Part shown: positions 5,583 to 6,873 of the stretch, piece by piece
How the letters are laid out: every line of letters begins with the position of its first letter
Position numbering within the stretch: the first letter of the stretch is position 1
Assembly: GCA_014762485.1 (NCBI GenBank)
Contig: JABURU010000179.1
Coordinates: forward strand, 1 to 6,873
Source of the DNA: Gammaproteobacteria bacterium
Lineage (GTDB): Bacteria; Pseudomonadota; Gammaproteobacteria; Thiohalospirales; Thiohalospiraceae
DNA length: 6,873 nt
Direction of reading: 5' to 3'
Program-made: the position numbers and the translations under genes
Notes under the pieces: model-generated
Told to the model about the DNA's origin: nothing
The model's input: the letters and a program-made list of their open reading frames with translations, nothing else
Databases searched by the model: none

Positions 5583-6872
5583 TTACGGCAACGTAGTGCT
5601 GCATTGTTTCTGAACTGATTTTTCAATACTACCTGTTATGAAAGGCAAGCTCACACTGTCACTGCACGACTCTAACGTGACCGCACCGGTATTGATGTCT
5701 ACCCAGTAATCAGAGACCTCATCCGGGGCGATGAGTTCAAGTGAGCGCGTTCCCAGTTCTTCGAGAACCCTGCCCCATATCCTCATCGCGCCTGTAGAAC
5801 CACTAAAACCAGCGGACTCATTATCATCACGCCCCATCCAGACGACGGCAAGACGATCACCAGTGTAACCTGCAAACCAGCTATCCTTTAAATCATTGGT
5901 AGTGCCTGTTTTCCCGGCTATGGACAGTGCTTCAGGGAAGCGCTGGTACAGTTTACGTCCAGTCCCTTCACGAACTACCAGCTCCATGGCACGATTTAAT
6001 ATATATACAGCACGGGGATCAGCCGCCTGTGATAACTTCAGTTCATAACGCTGCAAAGGCCGGCCATGACTATCTACCACGGCACGTATACTACGCAACG
6101 GTACGCTAAAGCCACCATTGGCCAGGGTTTGATACGCCTGAGTGACATCCATCGGACTGAGCTCGGTAGCCCCTAACAAAAAGGAAGGATATACATTAAC
6201 CGGCCGGCTCACACCTAGACGGCGTAAGGTAGCAATAACCTTATCTACACCCAGCTCCAGGCCAAGGTTTATCGTCGCCAGATTATATGAATTTGTTAAT
6301 GCCTTTATCGCCGGCACGTCACCATGGAATTTCTTATCATAATTCTCCGGAGACCAATATTTACCGCGCGACAGTACAACCGAAATGGCTTCATCCTTTA
6401 ATATGCTGGCAACATGAAAGCGTTCAGCCTGTTCCAGCGCAGTCAAATAAATGACAGGTTTAATTAACGAACCTATATGGCGCCGGGCATCCAGTGCCCG
6501 GTTAAAGCCAGCATAGCCTGTTTCACGTCCTCCGATTATCGCCTGCACTTCACCGTTGGTACTATTGGTGATCACCATCGCCGACTGCAAGGTATTATGC
6601 TTAATACCGTAATAACGCTCCATCGTGGACAGCTCATTGGCTAAAACGGTTTCAGCCTCGGATTGCACAAATGGATCCATACTGGTGAAGATATACAAAC
6701 CTTCTGTTTGAAGATCATCTTCATCATAATCTTCATGTAGCTGACGTCGAACCATATCCATAAAGGCAGGATACTTATTAATGTGTGACACCGAGCGTTT
6801 AATCACATTCAGCTTAGCAGATTTCGCAGATGAAGCCTGGTTAGGACTAATCAGTCCAAATCGCTGCATCAC
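5583..6872 (-). CDS. mrcB: Penicillin-binding protein 1B, transpeptidase half, 5'-truncated by window edge
   Basis: Bifunctional class A PBP that polymerises and cross-links peptidoglycan at the inner membrane. The visible 429 residues run from the linker after the glycosyltransferase domain to the C terminus, roughly the second half of the 844-residue E. coli protein. The GTG at 6872 is internal. All transpeptidase motifs are present: SLIK with nucleophile S135 and K138 (S510 in E. coli), SYN at 195-197, and KTGT at 321-324. Around them are GFNRALDARRHIGSLIKP, LLGATELSPMDVTQAYQTLANGG and DSWFAGYTGD, all typical of PBP1b. C403 and C424 near the C terminus could form a disulfide, as is reported for E. 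coli PBP1b. The tail after the domain is short, ending CSTTLP, without the long glutamine-rich extension of E. coli. The TPR lipoprotein gene follows after 17 nt in the same transcription unit. Its promoter is outside the window. Confidence 0.94.
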   Translation of the reverse strand: MMQRFGLISPNQASSAKSAKLNVIKRSVSHINKYPAFMDMVRRQLHEDYDEDDLQTEGLYIFTSMDPFVQSEAETVLANELSTMERYYGIKHNTLQSAMVITNSTNGEVQAIIGGRETGYAGFNRALDARRHIGSLIKPVIYLTALEQAERFHVASILKDEAISVVLSRGKYWSPENYDKKFHGDVPAIKALTNSYNLATINLGLELGVDKVIATLRRLGVSRPVNVYPSFLLGATELSPMDVTQAYQTLANGGFSVPLRSIRAVVDSHGRPLQRYELKLSQAADPRAVYILNRAMELVVREGTGRKLYQRFPEALSIAGKTGTTNDLKDSWFAGYTGDRLAVVWMGRDDNESAGFSGSTGAMRIWGRVLEELGTRSLELIAPDEVSDYWVDINTGAVTLESCSDSVSLPFITGSIEKSVQKQCSTTLP

Positions 6873-6873
6873 A

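Noticed and set aside
5566..5604. ATG at 5604 as the start of the lipoprotein, overlapping mrcB
   Set aside because: No Shine-Dalgarno precedes it, and it would add 13 residues ahead of a normal lipoprotein signal that starts at 5565 behind GGAG.

Overview
The window looks like ordinary chromosome from a non-enteric gammaproteobacterium of moderate GC content. The basis is the set of encoded proteins: a DNA polymerase II, a class A penicillin-binding protein of the PBP1b type followed by a TPR lipoprotein, an IspG, and a glycine-rich two-helix membrane protein. No genus can be named from the sequence. I see no insertion sequence, phage gene, CRISPR array, rRNA or tRNA.

Layout, left to right. 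(1) Positions 2-1615, plus strand: C-terminal two thirds of polB (Pol II), cut by the left edge. (2) Positions 1618-2295, minus strand: a Crp/Fnr-family regulator, convergent with polB and only 2 nt from it. (3) Positions 2296-2526: an AT-rich divergent intergenic region with an FNR-type dyad, alternating TATCA/TGATA pentamers, candidate promoters in both directions and a 12-bp palindrome just before the next start. (4) Positions 2527-3744, plus: ispG (isoprenoid precursor synthesis, MEP pathway), with a hairpin over its stop codon. (5) Positions 3839-4351, plus: a DUF1269-like membrane protein. (6) Positions 4352-4458: an exact 14-bp inverted repeat overlapping a candidate promoter. (7) Positions 4459-5088, plus: an exported, probably outer-membrane beta-barrel protein of unknown function, ending at a GC-rich terminator. 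(8) Minus strand, from the right edge: the C-terminal half of mrcB (PBP1b, transpeptidase domain), followed after 17 nt by a TPR outer-membrane lipoprotein that resembles the LpoP class of PBP1b activators.

Functional links. The mrcB-lipoprotein pair is the clearest one: a peptidoglycan synthase and its probable outer-membrane activator in one transcription unit. The second is regulatory. The Crp/Fnr protein has the FNR-type recognition-helix residues (E188, S191, R192), and a 9-of-10 match to the FNR consensus lies between it and ispG, placed much as an activator site for ispG would be. The regulator has only part of the FNR iron-sulfur ligand set. I found no clear new system; the best leads are this regulator and its site, the lipoprotein, the barrel protein and the hairpin-promoter overlap.
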